The notes under the pieces: generated by a model
What the model was told of the DNA's origin: nothing
Databases searched by the model: none
Seen by the model: the letters and a program-made list of their open reading frames with translations, nothing else
Made by a program: the position numbers and the translations under genes
Shown here: positions 39,400-50,112 of the stretch, piece after piece
Numbering within the stretch: the stretch's first letter is position 1
How the letters are laid out: the number at the start of each line of letters is the position of its first letter
DNA from: Halichoerus grypus
Lineage: Eukaryota; Chordata; Mammalia; Carnivora; Phocidae
Direction: 5' to 3'
Assembly (NCBI RefSeq): GCF_964656455.1
Contig: NC_135717.1
Location: 152,199,793 to 152,263,792, forward strand
DNA length: 64,000 nt

Positions 39400-40085
39400 C
39401 ATTCGTGACTACTGAGCATTTGAAATATGGCTATGGTGACTGACAAATTAAACTTCCAATTGCATTTGATTTCAATTTATTTAACTTTAAAACTTACACT
39501 GAATTTAGCTATTGATGAATTTCTGAGTATGTTTGGAACAACTTGGGTAGCTGTATCTATTTTTTGTGAATTATTTGAAATCTAAATGCACAACAAGTAT
39601 TTCCAATGAAAATTCAGTCTCCAAAATGAGCTGTTGCTGTAGGTGTTAAATATACTCCAGATTTTGAAGATTTAGTACAAAAAAAGTAAAATGTCTCATT
39701 AATAATTTTTTTCATTAATTATCTTTTATGTTGATTACATATTGAAATGATAATATTTTGGTTATAATGGGCTCAATAATTTATATTATTAAAAATAATT
39801 TCACATGTTTCTTGTACTTTTTAATGTGGCTACTAGAACATTTTTTAAAAGATTTATTTATTTATTTTAGAGAGAGAGCATGAGCAGGAGGGACAGAGGG
39901 AGAGGGAGAGAGAATCTCAAGCAGACTCCCCACTGAGTGTGGAGCCCAACGTGGGGCTCAATCCCAGGACCCTGAGATCATGACCTGAGCTGAAACCAAG
40001 AGTCAGACATGTAACCAACTGTGCTACCCAGGCACCCCTACTGGAACATTTTAAATTATATGTGTGGTTCACATTATTTCTATCC
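39400..40085 (-). mobile_element. hAT-type DNA transposon fossil (antisense), split by a SINE
   Basis: It has gagcatttgaaatatggcta, atttcacatgtttcttgtac, tttttaatgtggctactaga, then after the SINE (39845-40038) ttttaaattatatgtgtggt. It matches, in reverse, phrases of the hAT fossil at 57502-57810. The left limit is uncertain. Confidence 0.6.
39845..40038 (-). mobile_element. Old Can-SINE (antisense) with TSD
   Basis: Diverged copy ending in caggcacccc. The TSD tactagaacatttt (39831-39844) and tactggaacatttt (40039-40052) differs at one position. Confidence 0.94.
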
Positions 40086-40345
40086 ACTGGTGCTAGTCTA
40101 CAGCATGGGCTTTGGTGTCAGAGAGAATCAGCTCCCCCCATTTGCTGACTGTATGACCTTAAGCAAGCTACTTAACCTCTTTAGGCCCGTGTTCACTCAT
40201 CTGTAAACTGGGGGCCATTGTACTATTTTCTGAATAGGCCTGTAGTGAATTTAACATGAGGCAGTGAATAAAAAACTTACCACAGAGCCTGGCTCATAGT
40301 AAAATATTCTGTAAATGTTCACTTTTATTATTGTTGTTGTTGTCA
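40086..40345 (+). mobile_element. MIR
   Basis: It has cagcatgggctttggtgtca, ctgactgtatgaccttaagc, ctcatctgtaaactgggggc and gagcctggctcatagtaaaa. Confidence 0.85.
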
Positions 40346-40681
40346 TTTTTTGCCAACTATCACCCAAATGTTTAGCCAAAGAGTGCCTCAAAATAATAAC
40401 TGGTAGTCACCTATGGTTGACTAGTATCTCATGACCAGATAAAGTAACCTCATTTTCCAAAATAAAAATAGGAACTTAAGGTCAGATATAGGAGTTTTTC
40501 TCCCATTTTTAGTTTATTCACATGAAAAATCACATCATTTTAGTTTATGGAATGCTTTTACTTAAAACAATAAAACCTCTTGAAACCCAGACTTCCCTAG
40601 AAAATCCAGGGCATGAGGTTTTATCCCAAAAAATATTGGTGCACAGTATCTCAAAAAACCCAAAATTAGCAGTCCTCCATT
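40346..40681. other. Unassigned spacer
   Basis: No gene or named repeat seen. Confidence 0.4.
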
Positions 40682-40695
40682 TAGATTCAATTTTG

Positions 40696-40910
40696 TTTTT
40701 TGTTTTTTGTTTTTTGTTTTTTTTTAAAGATTTTATTTATTTATTTGAGAGAGAGAGAATGAGAGAGAACACATGAGAGGGGGGAGGGTCAGAGGGAGAA
40801 GCAGACTCCCTGCCGAGCAGGGAGCCCGATGCGGGACTCGATCCAGGGACTCCAGGATCATGACCTGAGCCGAAGGCAGTCGCTTAACCAACTGAGCCAC
40901 CCAGGCGCCC
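40696..40910 (-). mobile_element. Can-SINE (antisense), CCTGGAGTC type, with TSD
   Basis: The tail is patterned as repeated gtttttt units (40695-40728). The perfect 14-bp TSD tagattcaattttg is at 40682-40695 and 40911-40924. Confidence 0.97.
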
Positions 40911-41365
40911 TAGATTCAATTTTGAAGGCTAATGTTTTATTTATATCCATTTCTTTCTTCAGCCAGGATTAAAAAAACCAAATAAATAATCTGGATATAC
41001 ATTAGGAACTTCTGCTTCCATAAAGATGGAGATGTGCTTGTCCATTTTCTTCCTGCTAAGTAAAACTAAAAACTCTGGATCTTATATATAAAACAAACTC
41101 TGAAAGATTTCAGAGTAAGACTTTGAAAGGTAGAAAGAAGAAAGACCACTAGGGACCTTGCTAAGATGCAGAGTCAAACAACTGAAAACTAAAGACAAAG
41201 AAAAAATCTTAAAAGCAGAAATAAAGAAATGACACTTTACCTATAGGGGAAATAATGATTCTAGTAACAGCAGATTACTCATCAGAAATCATGGCAGTCA
41301 AGGAAGTAGCCCAACATCTTTCTGTCAACCCAGAATTCTGTATCCTTTTGAAAATATCCTTCAAG

Positions 41366-41603
41366 GAGTGCCTGGGTGGCTCAGTCGTTAAGTGTCTGTC
41401 TTTGGCTCAGGTCATGATCTCAGGGTCTTGGAATTGAGCCCTGCATTAGGCTCCCTGCTCAGTGGGAAGCCTGCTTTTCCCTCTCCCATTCCCCCTGCTT
41501 GTGTTCCCTCTCTCGCTGTGTCTCTCTCTGTCAAATAAATAAAATATTTAAGAAAAAGAGAGAGAGAACATTATTGCATAAAGAACCCTTTAAAAAAAAA
41601 GAA
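41366..41603 (+). mobile_element. Can-SINE with extra 3' sequence inside its TSD
   Basis: The SINE body ends in aaataaataaaatatttaag. A further 50 or so bp follow (gagagagagaacattattgc, ataaagaaccc) and a second A run (41592-41600) before the TSD. The perfect 16-bp TSD gaaaatatccttcaag is at 41350-41365 and 41604-41619. Confidence 0.92.
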
Positions 41604-41748
41604 GAAAATATCCTTCAAGAATGCAGGAAAAATTTATCCATTCTCAAATGAAGGAGAACTAAGAAAATTTGTCACCATCAGACATACCCTAAAAGAACAG
41701 CTAAAGGAAGTTCTCTAAATGGAAAGGAAATGATAAAAGAAGTAATCT

Positions 41749-41808
41749 GGAAGGAAGGAAGGAAGGAAGGAAGGAAGGAAGGAAGGAAAGAAGGAAGGAA
41801 GGAAAATA
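41749..41808. repeat. (GGAA)n microsatellite
   Basis: A run of ggaa units with one aaga interruption, in the old L1 block. Confidence 0.95.
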
Positions 41809-42362
41809 AGTAAAAATATGAATAAATACAATCCTTCCCTTGAGTTTTCTAAATTGTTTGACAATTGAAACAAAAATGATAACAGTCTGATGTGATTCTA
41901 AATGTATGTAGATAGATTTAAAAAATAAATAAATGTATGTAGATAGACTGTTTAAGGCACTTGTAAACAGGTAGGGTAAAAGAAGAGAAAGGGAGGTACA
42001 CTTTACTTAAACTGGTGTCAATACCAGTAGACTGTATTAAATTATGTATATATAATGTAATAGGGTAACCACTAAAAAAGCTATACAGAAAGACTCACTC
42101 AAAGTAATAAAGCAAAATTTTAAAAAATGTCCAATAACGCATAGGAGGGTGGGAAAAAGAAAACAGAGAAACAAGTAAACAAACAACCAGAGAGGAAACA
42201 AAACAAATGGAAAACAAAAACCAAAATGGCAGACATAAGCTGCAACACATCAATAATTACATAAATGTAAATGTTCTAATACATCAATTAAAAAGGACAG
42301 ATTGGCAGAATGGATAAAAATGCATGACCCAACTATATGCTATCTATAAGAAACTAATTTCA

Positions 42363-42567
42363 GGGGCGCCTGGGTGGCTCAGTCGTTGAGCGTCTGCCTT
42401 CGGCTCAGGTCATGATCCCAGGGTCCTGGGATCGAGCCCCGCATCGGGCTCCCTGCTCAGCGGGAAGCCTGCTTCTCCCTCTCCCACTCCCCCTGCTTGT
42501 GTTCCTGCTCTCGCCATCTCTCTCTCTGTCAAATAAATAAATAAAATCTTTAAAAAAAAAAAAAGAA
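42363..42567 (+). mobile_element. Can-SINE, first of two at one target site
   Basis: Little-diverged TGTCAAATAAA-tailed copy with a 13-A tail. The target agaaactaatttc is found before it (42349-42361) and after it (42568-42580). Confidence 0.95.
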
Positions 42568-42580
42568 AGAAACTAATTTC

Positions 42581-42779
42581 TAATTTCATTTTTTAAAGGT
42601 TTTATTTTTTTATTTGAGAGAAAGAGTGAGAGAGAAATCACGAGCAGGGGGTAAGGGTAGAGGGAGAAGCAGACTTCCCGCTGAGCAGGGAGCCCAATGT
42701 GGGACTTGATCCCAGGCCCCTGGGATCATGACCTGAGCCAAAGGCAGGCACTTAACCGACTGAGCCACCCAGGTGCCCA
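42581..42779 (-). mobile_element. Can-SINE (antisense), second of two at one target site
   Basis: A more diverged reversed SINE ends in caggtgccc. The target agaaactaatttc lies before it (42568-42580) and again after it (42780-42792), so the site is present in three copies around two SINEs. Confidence 0.93.
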
Positions 42780-43790
42780 AGAAACTAATTTCAAATACAA
42801 TGATGTAGATAGGGTGAAAGTAAAAAGATAGAAAAAACATGCAAACATTAATCAAAAGAAAACAGGAGTGGCTATATTAATATCATGTAAAGTAAACTTC
42901 AGAGCAAAGAAAATTATCAGAGATAAAGACATTATCACATAATTATAAAAAGGGTCAATCCACCAAGAAGACATAATTATCCTAAATGTGTATGCAACAG
43001 AGTTACCAAATAAATGAAGCAAAACCTGATAGAACTGAAAGAATAGGCAAATCCAGAATTATAGTTGTAGACTTCAACACCCTGTTCTCTGAACAACTAA
43101 TGAAACAACTAGGCACAAAATCATCAAGGATACAGAAGAATGCAATAACACTATTACCTAGCAGAATCCAATTGACATTTATAGAATAATCCACCCAACA
43201 GTAGCAGAATACACGCATGGAACATATACTAAAAGAGACCATATCCTGAGTCCTATCCTGAGTACCTTAACAAATGTAAAAGAATTGAAATTACACAGAG
43301 TGTGTTCTTGAACCACAGGCAATGAAATTAGAAACCAACAACAGAAAGATAACAGGAAAATCTCCAAACACTTGGGAACCAAACAACACACTTCCAAAGA
43401 CCCCATGGGTCATAAGGAAGTTTCAAGGGAAATGTTTTTAAAATACATTCAACTGAATGAAAATGAAAATGTGGGAGACAGCTAATGCAGTGCCAAGGGG
43501 AAATCTGTAGCACTTATGCTAACATTAATAAAGAAGAAAAGTCTCAAATCAACCACCTAAGCTCCCACCTCAAGACATTTTTTTAAAGCAAAATAAACCC
43601 AAAGAAAGCAGAAAAAGGAAATAAAGAAAAGAACAGGAATCAATAAAATTGAAAACAAAAATAGAAAAAAAGCTCCCTGGAACAAAAAGTCGGCCCCTTT
43701 AAAAGATCAACTGACAAAACTCTAGCAATGCTGACGAAGAATAAAATGAGAAAAAAACCAAACTGCCAATATCAGGAATGAAATGGGATA

Positions 43791-44051
43791 TTGCTACAGA
43801 CACTGGACATCAAAGTAATAACAGAATGTTACAAACAATTTTACACATACAAATTTGAGGACCTAGATGAGATGGACCAATCCTACACAAAGCACACACT
43901 ACTGCAACTCATCCAATATGAAATCAATCATTTGATTAGCCCTGAAACTATTAAAGAAATTATATTTATAACTTTAAAACTGCTGAAAAGAAATCTCCAG
44001 GCTCGGATGGCTTTCCTGGAGAATTCTATCAAACATTTAAAGAAAAATTAA
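43791..44051 (+). pseudogene. L1 ORF2 connecting-region remnant
   Basis: An 86-codon open block has L1 ORF2 phrases between endonuclease and RT ([38 protein letters not shown], matching the usual [12 protein letters not shown] zone). It is the best-preserved coding stretch of the old L1. Upstream EN codons are frameshifted. Confidence 0.75.
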
Positions 44052-44237
44052 TACCAATTATACACAATCTCCTAAAAAAAAATAGCAGATGAGGGAATAA
44101 ATGGGTTCTTCATTCATTTAACTTGCCCTCTGTGCTCCACCACAGCTACCTCTTTTTAGTTCTGGAACATACAAGGCCCCTTCTCCACTTAGAAGAACAA
44201 TCCATGCTGCTGCCTTTGCTCAAGATGCTTCCCCATC

Positions 44238-44435
44238 GGGCGCCTGGGTGGCTCAGTTGATTAAGCGACTGCCTTCGGCTCAGGTCATGATCCTGGAGTC
44301 CCTGGATCGAGTCCCGCATCGGGCTCCCTGCTCGGCAGGGAGTCTGCTTCTCCCTCTGACCCTCCCCCCTCTCATGTGCTCTCTCTCATTCTCTCTCTCT
44401 CAAATAAAAAAATAAAATCTTAAAAAAAAAAAAAA
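44238..44435 (+). mobile_element. Can-SINE, CCTGGAGTC type, with TSD
   Basis: Complete. The perfect 16-bp TSD aagatgcttccccatc is at 44222-44237 and 44436-44451. It is inserted in an L2. Confidence 0.97.
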
Positions 44436-44543
44436 AAGATGCTTCCCCATCATGCTCTCTTTCACGCTCCCAGATTCATGCCCACTCACCCCTGACATCT
44501 CAGCTTATACAGCTCATGTGTTATTTCCTCAGGGAAGCCCAAA

Positions 44544-44568
44544 GGGGGAGGGGGGGAGGGGGGGAGGG
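44544..44568 (+). repeat. G-tract array, potential G-quadruplex
   Basis: Four runs of 3-7 G are separated by single A bases, matching the simple quadruplex pattern on the plus strand. It lies within the L2 remnant. Confidence 0.85.
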
Positions 44569-44799
44569 CCCTGCCTTATGTACACACAGTCCCTGCTATG
44601 TTTCCTCTCTGTGGCACTTACTGCAATTTGTGTTCACTATTTGCAATGAAGTATCTAAGGTCTCCAAGGCTTCTCCAACTAGTCTAGGCTATAAACTATA
44701 AACTATATGAGGACAGGATACCAGACTGTTTCATTCACTCTCTATCTCTGGCTTGGAGCCCCGTGCCTGGGACCCAGACATCTAGGTCAATGTTTATTG

Positions 44800-44853
44800 A
44801 GTGAATATACACTCAGGGTCCTACAGAGAAACAGAACCAATAGGATGTGTGTG

Positions 44854-44892
<39 letters not shown>

Positions 44893-45345
44893 CTATCTAT
44901 CTATCTATCTAGAGAGAGAGATTGATAAGGAATTGGCACAGGTGATTATGAAGACTGGATAAATTCCAAGATCTGCAGAGTGAATTGGCAAGCTGGAGAC
45001 CCAGGAAAACCAATGGTATAGTTCCAGTGCAAGTCAAAAGACCAGCAGACCCAAGACCCAGGAAGAGCTGATGTTTCAGTTCAAGTCTGAAGGCAGGAAA
45101 AAGTCAATGTCCCAGTCCAAAGGCAAGTCAGGCAGGAAGAATTCTTTCTTATTCAAAGGGTCAGCCTTTTTGTTCTATTCAGGCCTTTAGCTGATTGGAT
45201 GAAGCCCACTGACATTAAGAAGGGCAAACTGACTGGTCTACCAATTTAAATGGTACTCTCACAAAAATACCCAGTATAATGTTTGACCAAATATCTGGAC
45301 ACCCTGTGGCCCATTCAAGTTGACATACAATTAGCTATCACATTG
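44800..45345 (-). mobile_element. MaLR-type LTR (antisense) with internal microsatellite
   Basis: It has agggtcctacagagaaacag, aaggaattggcacaggtgat, gcaagctggagacccaggaa, tattcaggcctttagctgat, caaatatctggacaccctgt and caagttgacatacaattagc. A (CA)n/(ATCT)n/(AG)n tract expands the reversed R/U5-like part. It is the same LTR family as at 61527. Confidence 0.75.
44857..44921. repeat. Compound (CA)n(ATCT)n(AG)n microsatellite
   Basis: (CA) units run to 44890, (ATCT)5 to about 44911, then a short (AG) run. It grew inside an LTR. Confidence 0.95.
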
Positions 45346-45524
45346 CATTAATAATAACTGAATATTGAAAAAAAAAGATTCGTTTGTGCAATTAATCTAT
45401 CAAGCGTCACAGACTATAGTCAAACTTTACTTTTTTCTTTTGGCTGAAAAGTATACAGCACCTAATTCATCAGTGAACTCATAGTCATTAGCTAGGTTTT
45501 GGTCTTGAATGATAGATAACTATC

Positions 45525-45890
45525 ATTAAGTGAGTATTTTTCTTTGTGTCTGTTATCTCTAATCCTTCCAACAACTCTGTCAGGCTCAGAGAAGTTGTAT
45601 AACATGTCCAAGACCACACAGCCAGATATTGGCAAAGATATGACAGGGGCACCTGAGTGGTTCAGTCAGTTAAGCGTCTGCCTTCGGCTCAGGTCATGAT
45701 CCCAGGGTCCTGGGATCGAACCAGAGCAGGGAGTCTGCTTCTCCCTCTCCCTCTGCTGCTATCCCCACTTGTGCTCTCTCTCAAATAAAAAAATAAATTA
45801 AATTAAATTAAATTAAATTAAATTAAATTAAATTAAATTAAAAAGATATGACAGAAATCCAAATTTGTCTTCATAGCTCAAGATCTTACC
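45525..45890 (-). mobile_element. MIR (antisense) split by a SINE
   Basis: It has tctctaatccttccaacaac, cagagaagttgtataacatg and gaccacacagccagatattg before the SINE, then aaatccaaatttgtcttcat after it. Confidence 0.75.
45647..45841 (+). mobile_element. Can-SINE with internal deletion and (AAATT)n tail
   Basis: The segment after gatcga loses about 20 bp (normally ccccgcatcgggctccctgc). The tail has become an aaatt array at about 45797-45840. The perfect 13-bp TSD aaagatatgacag is at 45634-45646 and 45842-45854. Confidence 0.95.
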
Positions 45891-45949
45891 TACTTATAAT
45901 TGCTTCCCTTTAAGAAAACACAGCCAATAGAATTTCCCCAAATTGAACA

Positions 45950-46136
45950 ACAATGTGTAGCTCAGCAATATTTTGAGCAAGTTATTTAACCTCCTCAAGA
46001 TCCAGTTTCCTCATGTGTTAGAAAAGAGTAAAAGTAGCCTCCTTAAGGAGTTGCTGGAGGATTAATGGAACTAAGGGCTGTAGAATTTAGCATAGTACCT
46101 GGACATAGTAGATGCTCAATAAATGTTAACTTCTAA
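45950..46136 (+). mobile_element. MIR
   Basis: It has tgagcaagttatttaacctc, cagtttcctcatgtgttaga, gagttgctggaggattaatg and tagatgctcaataaatgtta. Confidence 0.8.
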
Positions 46137-46469
46137 CAGCTGTTGCGCGAATTCCATTGGCTCATACTGGCATCTGCTCTTGCAGGCTTCCAAACTCCTG
46201 TAAAATCCTCCCAGAGTATTTCTGCTCACATGTGTTCACAATTCACTTCTCCAGCCACAACTGCCTCATGGCACCCACAGTGCTCTTCCTCTCCATCATT
46301 GCTGGCCCTCAACACATTGCATATGCATACACACATACACATTTTCCACCCCTCATAAAACAGCCCCTTATATTCCAGGAGTCCCCCAGGACCTGACCAG
46401 GGGTCATTATCTGACCTTTTTCCTTTCTTCCTCCTCTGAGCAGACCCTTTCAACCCCAGCAACTCTTGG
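46137..46469. other. Unassigned spacer, possibly L2-like
   Basis: Pyrimidine-rich, with a short CA/TA stretch near 46316-46340. Resemblance to L2 is too weak to call. Confidence 0.35.
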
Positions 46470-46513
46470 AGGGTGAGGAGCAGGGAGAAAGGAGCAGGGC
46501 TTGCTTCTCATAA
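46470..46513 (+). repeat. 44-bp direct repeat, copy 1
   Basis: A purine-rich block starting agggtgaggagcagggagaa and ending gcttgcttctcataa recurs at 48648-48691 with two differences. No known repeat family was recognised. Confidence 0.85.
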
Positions 46514-46640
46514 AAGACTGTCTTTTCTCCACTGTATATTCTTGTCCTAGATTAACTGACCATGTAAGTGTGGGTTTATTTCTGGGCTCTCTATTCTATT
46601 CCATTGATCTATGTGCTTATTTTTGTGCCAAAATTGTGTG
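46514..46640 (-). mobile_element. Short old L1 ORF2 fragment (antisense)
   Basis: It has gactgtcttttctccactgt, gtgggtttatttctgggctc and ccattgatctatgtgcttat, the reversed L1 ORF2 C-terminal region also seen at 3700-3810. Confidence 0.8.
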
Positions 46641-47264
46641 TATTTTAAATTTGAAAAAAAAAAAAATTGTGGAAACCTAGCCTCTTATCTTTTGGGCAAA
46701 AATTCCAAACTGGCTTCTCCTGGGTTGATCTTGATAAATGTTCTGCTTTCCATACATGGCAGGGCAGGTGCTGGGGATTGTTTTTCCAGCCATGGTGACA
46801 GATTTGCAGTGGTTATCCACATCCTATCACCTGTTCCAAGGGCAGGTCAAGAGAACATTTTTTACTATGACTGGCCAGGTTAGAGTACAGGTTGAGACCA
46901 GGAAACAACGGAAAACAGACCAAACAATAAGGAGGTTGAACCTTTGGCCTTTCTCAACAGGGCCCCTGGCCTCAGACTTTCACCTCTGCCATATGGTCAC
47001 ACTGTGTGTGGTTGGCAGTCAATTCAAACACAATGACCAAAACTTCAGGGTTAACCAAATGAGCGTCCTCACTGCTATTTTGTTCCAATGGATTTCAAAA
47101 CATTTTCAATTCTTATATACTCTGTATACACAGAAAAATTTCCATACACATAAAGTCTCTGAAAAGCAATACATATCAATTCCTGGAATGAAAATATGAA
47201 TTTATCTCTTAACAATAATCCATATGAAAAATAAAACAATGGCCATATTTAAGGGAAAGTATTG
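46641..47264. other. Unassigned spacer
   Basis: It contains a 153-codon frame (46738-47199, plus) with no recognisable domain. No named repeat seen. Confidence 0.4.
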
Positions 47265-47810
47265 CTGGCAGGTTGGGCTCCCTAGGAAACAGAATCAGAG
47301 ATGGAGAATAACATGCAAGAGGTTTATTGGGGAATGATCCAGGCATCAACACCCGTGTGGAAACAAAAGCTGCCAATTGAGGCAAAGGGAGAAATTGAGC
47401 TGCAGGGCAGTCACAGCAAAGACCTCAACTGACCTCCCTGGGAGCTCCGGAGCTGGGATGGCCCTGTAAAGATGTCCCAAAATAAGGCAAGGAGGCTGAA
47501 ACTTTCGACCCCCACAGCAGCCAGTCATGGGATTTTAGCTGTTCCTAGGAAAAGGTTATGATCTTGAACTATGTGGGTTTTCTTCAGCAGAGCTGGGGGG
47601 AGTAGGAGGACAGAGATGTGAGCTGTCAGCCAGTCACACTCCAGTTGCAGTTCTGAAGTGGGGCAGCTGGGCAGCATACCCCAGTGCCTACTGCACAGGA
47701 GAACTACATATTCTTTCATTCTCTCCAGGGAAATGTCTATGTACACCCAGCAGACAGTAAAGACTACTTCCTGAACAAAGAGTGAGCTATTAAAAAAAGA
47801 AAGAAAAAAA
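47265..47810 (-). mobile_element. LTR-like block (antisense)
   Basis: It opens with ggttgggctccctaggaaac, and tgcaagaggtttattgggga (reversed poly(A)-signal region), followed by a GC-richer body. It ends at gtgagctattaaaaaaagaa. The layout is LTR-like; family and exact ends are not established. Confidence 0.45.
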
Positions 47811-48129
47811 ATCATGAACCATGGAACTTTTTACCAGAGGTAAGATTTCATGTCACTGCCAAGATAATGCAGCATCTTATAATCAGCACACAACTGATCC
47901 CAGCTTCCCCTCTGCCCCAAATTAAAAACAGCCCAGGACTGAATCTCATGCAAGTCACCCACACTCTCTGTCCCTATCCAGCACTCAACAGTACCTTCGC
48001 AAATGCCAATGACTGCAAAGTGAAATGTATTTCATACGAGAGAACCTACTACACTTACTCCATGTGACTCCAGCATATTAATTTTTATATGATTGCCAAT
48101 GGATGGAATGAACAGAGGAAGAAAAATTT
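47811..48129. other. Unassigned spacer
   Basis: No gene or named repeat seen. Confidence 0.4.
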
Positions 48130-48143
48130 TATATGGAAATCTT

Positions 48144-48345
48144 TTTTTTGTTTTTTGAGAAAGACAGAGAGTGCATGCGTGAGTGTGGGGGGGTGGGGGC
48201 GGGGCAGAGGGAGAGAGAGAATTCCAAGCTGGATCCATGCCCAGTGTGGAGCCCAACGTGGGATCTGATCTCACGACCCTGAGATCATGACTTGAGCCAA
48301 AATCAAGAGTTGGACGCTTAACTGGCTGAGCCACCCATGCGCCCC
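48144..48345 (-). mobile_element. Old Can-SINE (antisense) with TSD
   Basis: Diverged copy with a G-rich stretch (48187-48206, reversed CT block) and the gagttggacgcttaactggc head region. The perfect 14-bp TSD tatatggaaatctt is at 48130-48143 and 48346-48359. Confidence 0.95.
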
Positions 48346-48359
48346 TATATGGAAATCTT

Positions 48360-48647
48360 TATGATAGACAAATGGTCTATTATTGGGTATGTCCTTTCAG
48401 CAGAGCTCAAAGGTCAAATTGTTGTTTTATCATGCAGTCTTCACACTTTGTGCATGCTAGAGACTCCCCAGAAGGATTACCCAAGGGAAGAAAGAAATTG
48501 TTAGGACCTGGAAGAACGTCTGCATCTCATACTGAATGTTAAGAAACCATGTGTCTCTTCATTTAAAATGAGGAGAGTCAGTCTTCTATTCAGTTATGGT
48601 GTGATCATTTTAAATGACATTTTAAAATATATATAGTATAAATTTGA
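48360..48647. other. Unassigned spacer
   Basis: No gene or named repeat seen. Confidence 0.4.
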
Positions 48648-48691
48648 AGGGTGAGGAGCAGGGAGAAAGGAGTAGAGCTTGCTTCTCATAA
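48648..48691 (+). repeat. 44-bp direct repeat, copy 2
   Basis: Same orientation as 46470-46513, with two mismatches. The sequences outside the 44 bp do not resemble each other. Confidence 0.85.
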
Positions 48692-48985
48692 GCTTCCAAA
48701 AGTGGACAGATAAAATGTTGACCTGTCAAATGTCAACCCCAGGATAATGACTTCAGAGAAAGTTGTGGGAAAAGCAAGTTCTATATGTACATCTGTCTAT
48801 CTGATGTGACATCAATGATCACACTCTAGAGAAGGTGGCTGGATGGCAGAACCTATTTGAGGTGTTTTCTCAAATTCCTTGACCTCATTTATCCACCCAG
48901 CCCCAGGTTAATTAACCTGACCACACTTCTAAGTCTACATCTCCAGCAAAATTAAAAAGGAGAAAGAAAAGAAGGAGGAGGAGGA

Positions 48986-49034
<49 letters not shown>

Positions 49035-49584
49035 AAAAGAAAGATAGATAGATCAAAATGCAGGTGAAACTCAAAGGTAGATGCAATAAACCCACTTAGC
49101 AAATAATCAAGTCATCATCAGGGTCCTGCATTTCTTTTTTCCATAGGTGTAAGTATAATACTCTTGCCTCCTGGTCTGTGGGCTGACCAGGTTCTTCGGG
49201 CCCTTCCAACCAATTTCTTCCAGAGGCTCTATCTGATACCTTGCACACAGACCAAGGTGTCTGCCTTCCTGAGGTAAACACATTCCTGAAAAGTTATATG
49301 TGAACACAATGTTTGTAGAACAAATAATACTTTTCCACTGACTTTTATTCTGATCCGAAAACACTGATCCATAGTGTTTTTTGTCATCACTTCTAATCTC
49401 TCTCTTGTGACAAGTGAGTCACTCGTAAAGTGAAGAATTCTTTTTAAAGTGAGCAATTGCCCCCACCTAAAATGGCTTTCCCCTTGCGGTCCCAAAGGAG
49501 TTCAAACCTGAACTCACCTCCTTGCCTGCAGCTGCCAGCCCTGACAATGCAAACCTCACTCTCTACTTTGCTTAGTGCCCCACC
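48692..49584. other. Unassigned spacer with purine microsatellite
   Basis: Apart from the (GAAA)n tract at about 48988-49034, no repeat or gene is recognised. Overlapping minus-strand frames at 49096-49495 have no domain. Confidence 0.4.
48969..49053. repeat. (GGA)/(GAAA)n/(GATA) microsatellite
   Basis: A polypurine tract: (gga)n, then about 12 gaaa units, then gatagatagat. Confidence 0.95.
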
Positions 49585-49960
49585 TTGGCTGTATTGGTCT
49601 GCTAGGACTGCCATAAAAATGCAGACTGGATGGCTTAAACAATAGAAATTTATTATCTCACAATTCTGGAGGCTAGACATCCAAGATCAAAGTGCAGGCA
49701 GGACTAGTTTCTTTGGAGGCCTCTCTCTGTCACTTACAGATGGCCATCTTCCCCTGTGTCTTCACATGGTCTTCCCTCTCTGCTTCTCTGTATCCAGATT
49801 TCTTCTTCTCACAAGGACACCAGTCATAATGGATTAGGACCTACCCATATGACCTCATTTTACCTTAATTACCTCTTTAAATACAGTCACATCCTGAGGT
49901 ACTGAGGTCAGGACTTGAACATAGGAATTCTGGTGGAACACAATTTAGCCCATAGCTTTG
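49585..49960 (-). mobile_element. MaLR-type LTR (antisense, MLT1-like)
   Basis: It has tattggtctgctaggactgc, caatagaaatttattatctc, cacaattctggaggctagac, catgacctcatttt-like phrase (atatgacctcattttacctt) and tggaacacaatttagcccat. This is the reverse of the order seen at 15345. Confidence 0.8.
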
Positions 49961-50112
49961 GCTAAATAAAAAATATATTTGAATATCCTTCTGCATAAGA
50001 AGAGAGAGGGAAAAGATCATTTATAAATATCTTCCAAAGTTAAGAATTACTCGGTAAAAAGTTAGCTTCTTTTGGGCATCTCATCTCTTCCCTTCTCTGG
50101 ATAACCATAATG

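Larger units (their letters stand above)
40985..44092 (+). mobile_element. Old sense L1 (L1M-like) with three SINE insertions
   Basis: Decayed L1 reads from an ORF1/spacer-like zone (41040-42230) into the ORF2 endonuclease start: tcaataattacataaatgta, cagattggcagaatggataa, tatgctatctataagaaact. It then continues to the connecting region near 44090 (ctccaggctcggatggcttt, ggagaattctatcaaacatt). It is split by SINEs at 41366, 42363 and 42581 and by a (GGAA)n run at 41749. The RT and 3' end are absent. Ends are approximate. Confidence 0.75.
44105..44800 (+). mobile_element. L2 3' part split by a SINE
   Basis: It has ccctctgtgctccaccacag, ctgctgcctttgctcaagat, then after the SINE tatttcctcagggaagccca, ttcctctctgtggcacttac, gcttggagccccgtgcctgg and gtcaatgtttattgagtgaa. 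This is L2 order throughout. Confidence 0.75.

Noticed and set aside
46738..47199. 153-codon plus-strand frame
   Set aside because: No recognisable family and no supporting exon structure. A frame of this length can arise by chance in 64 kb.
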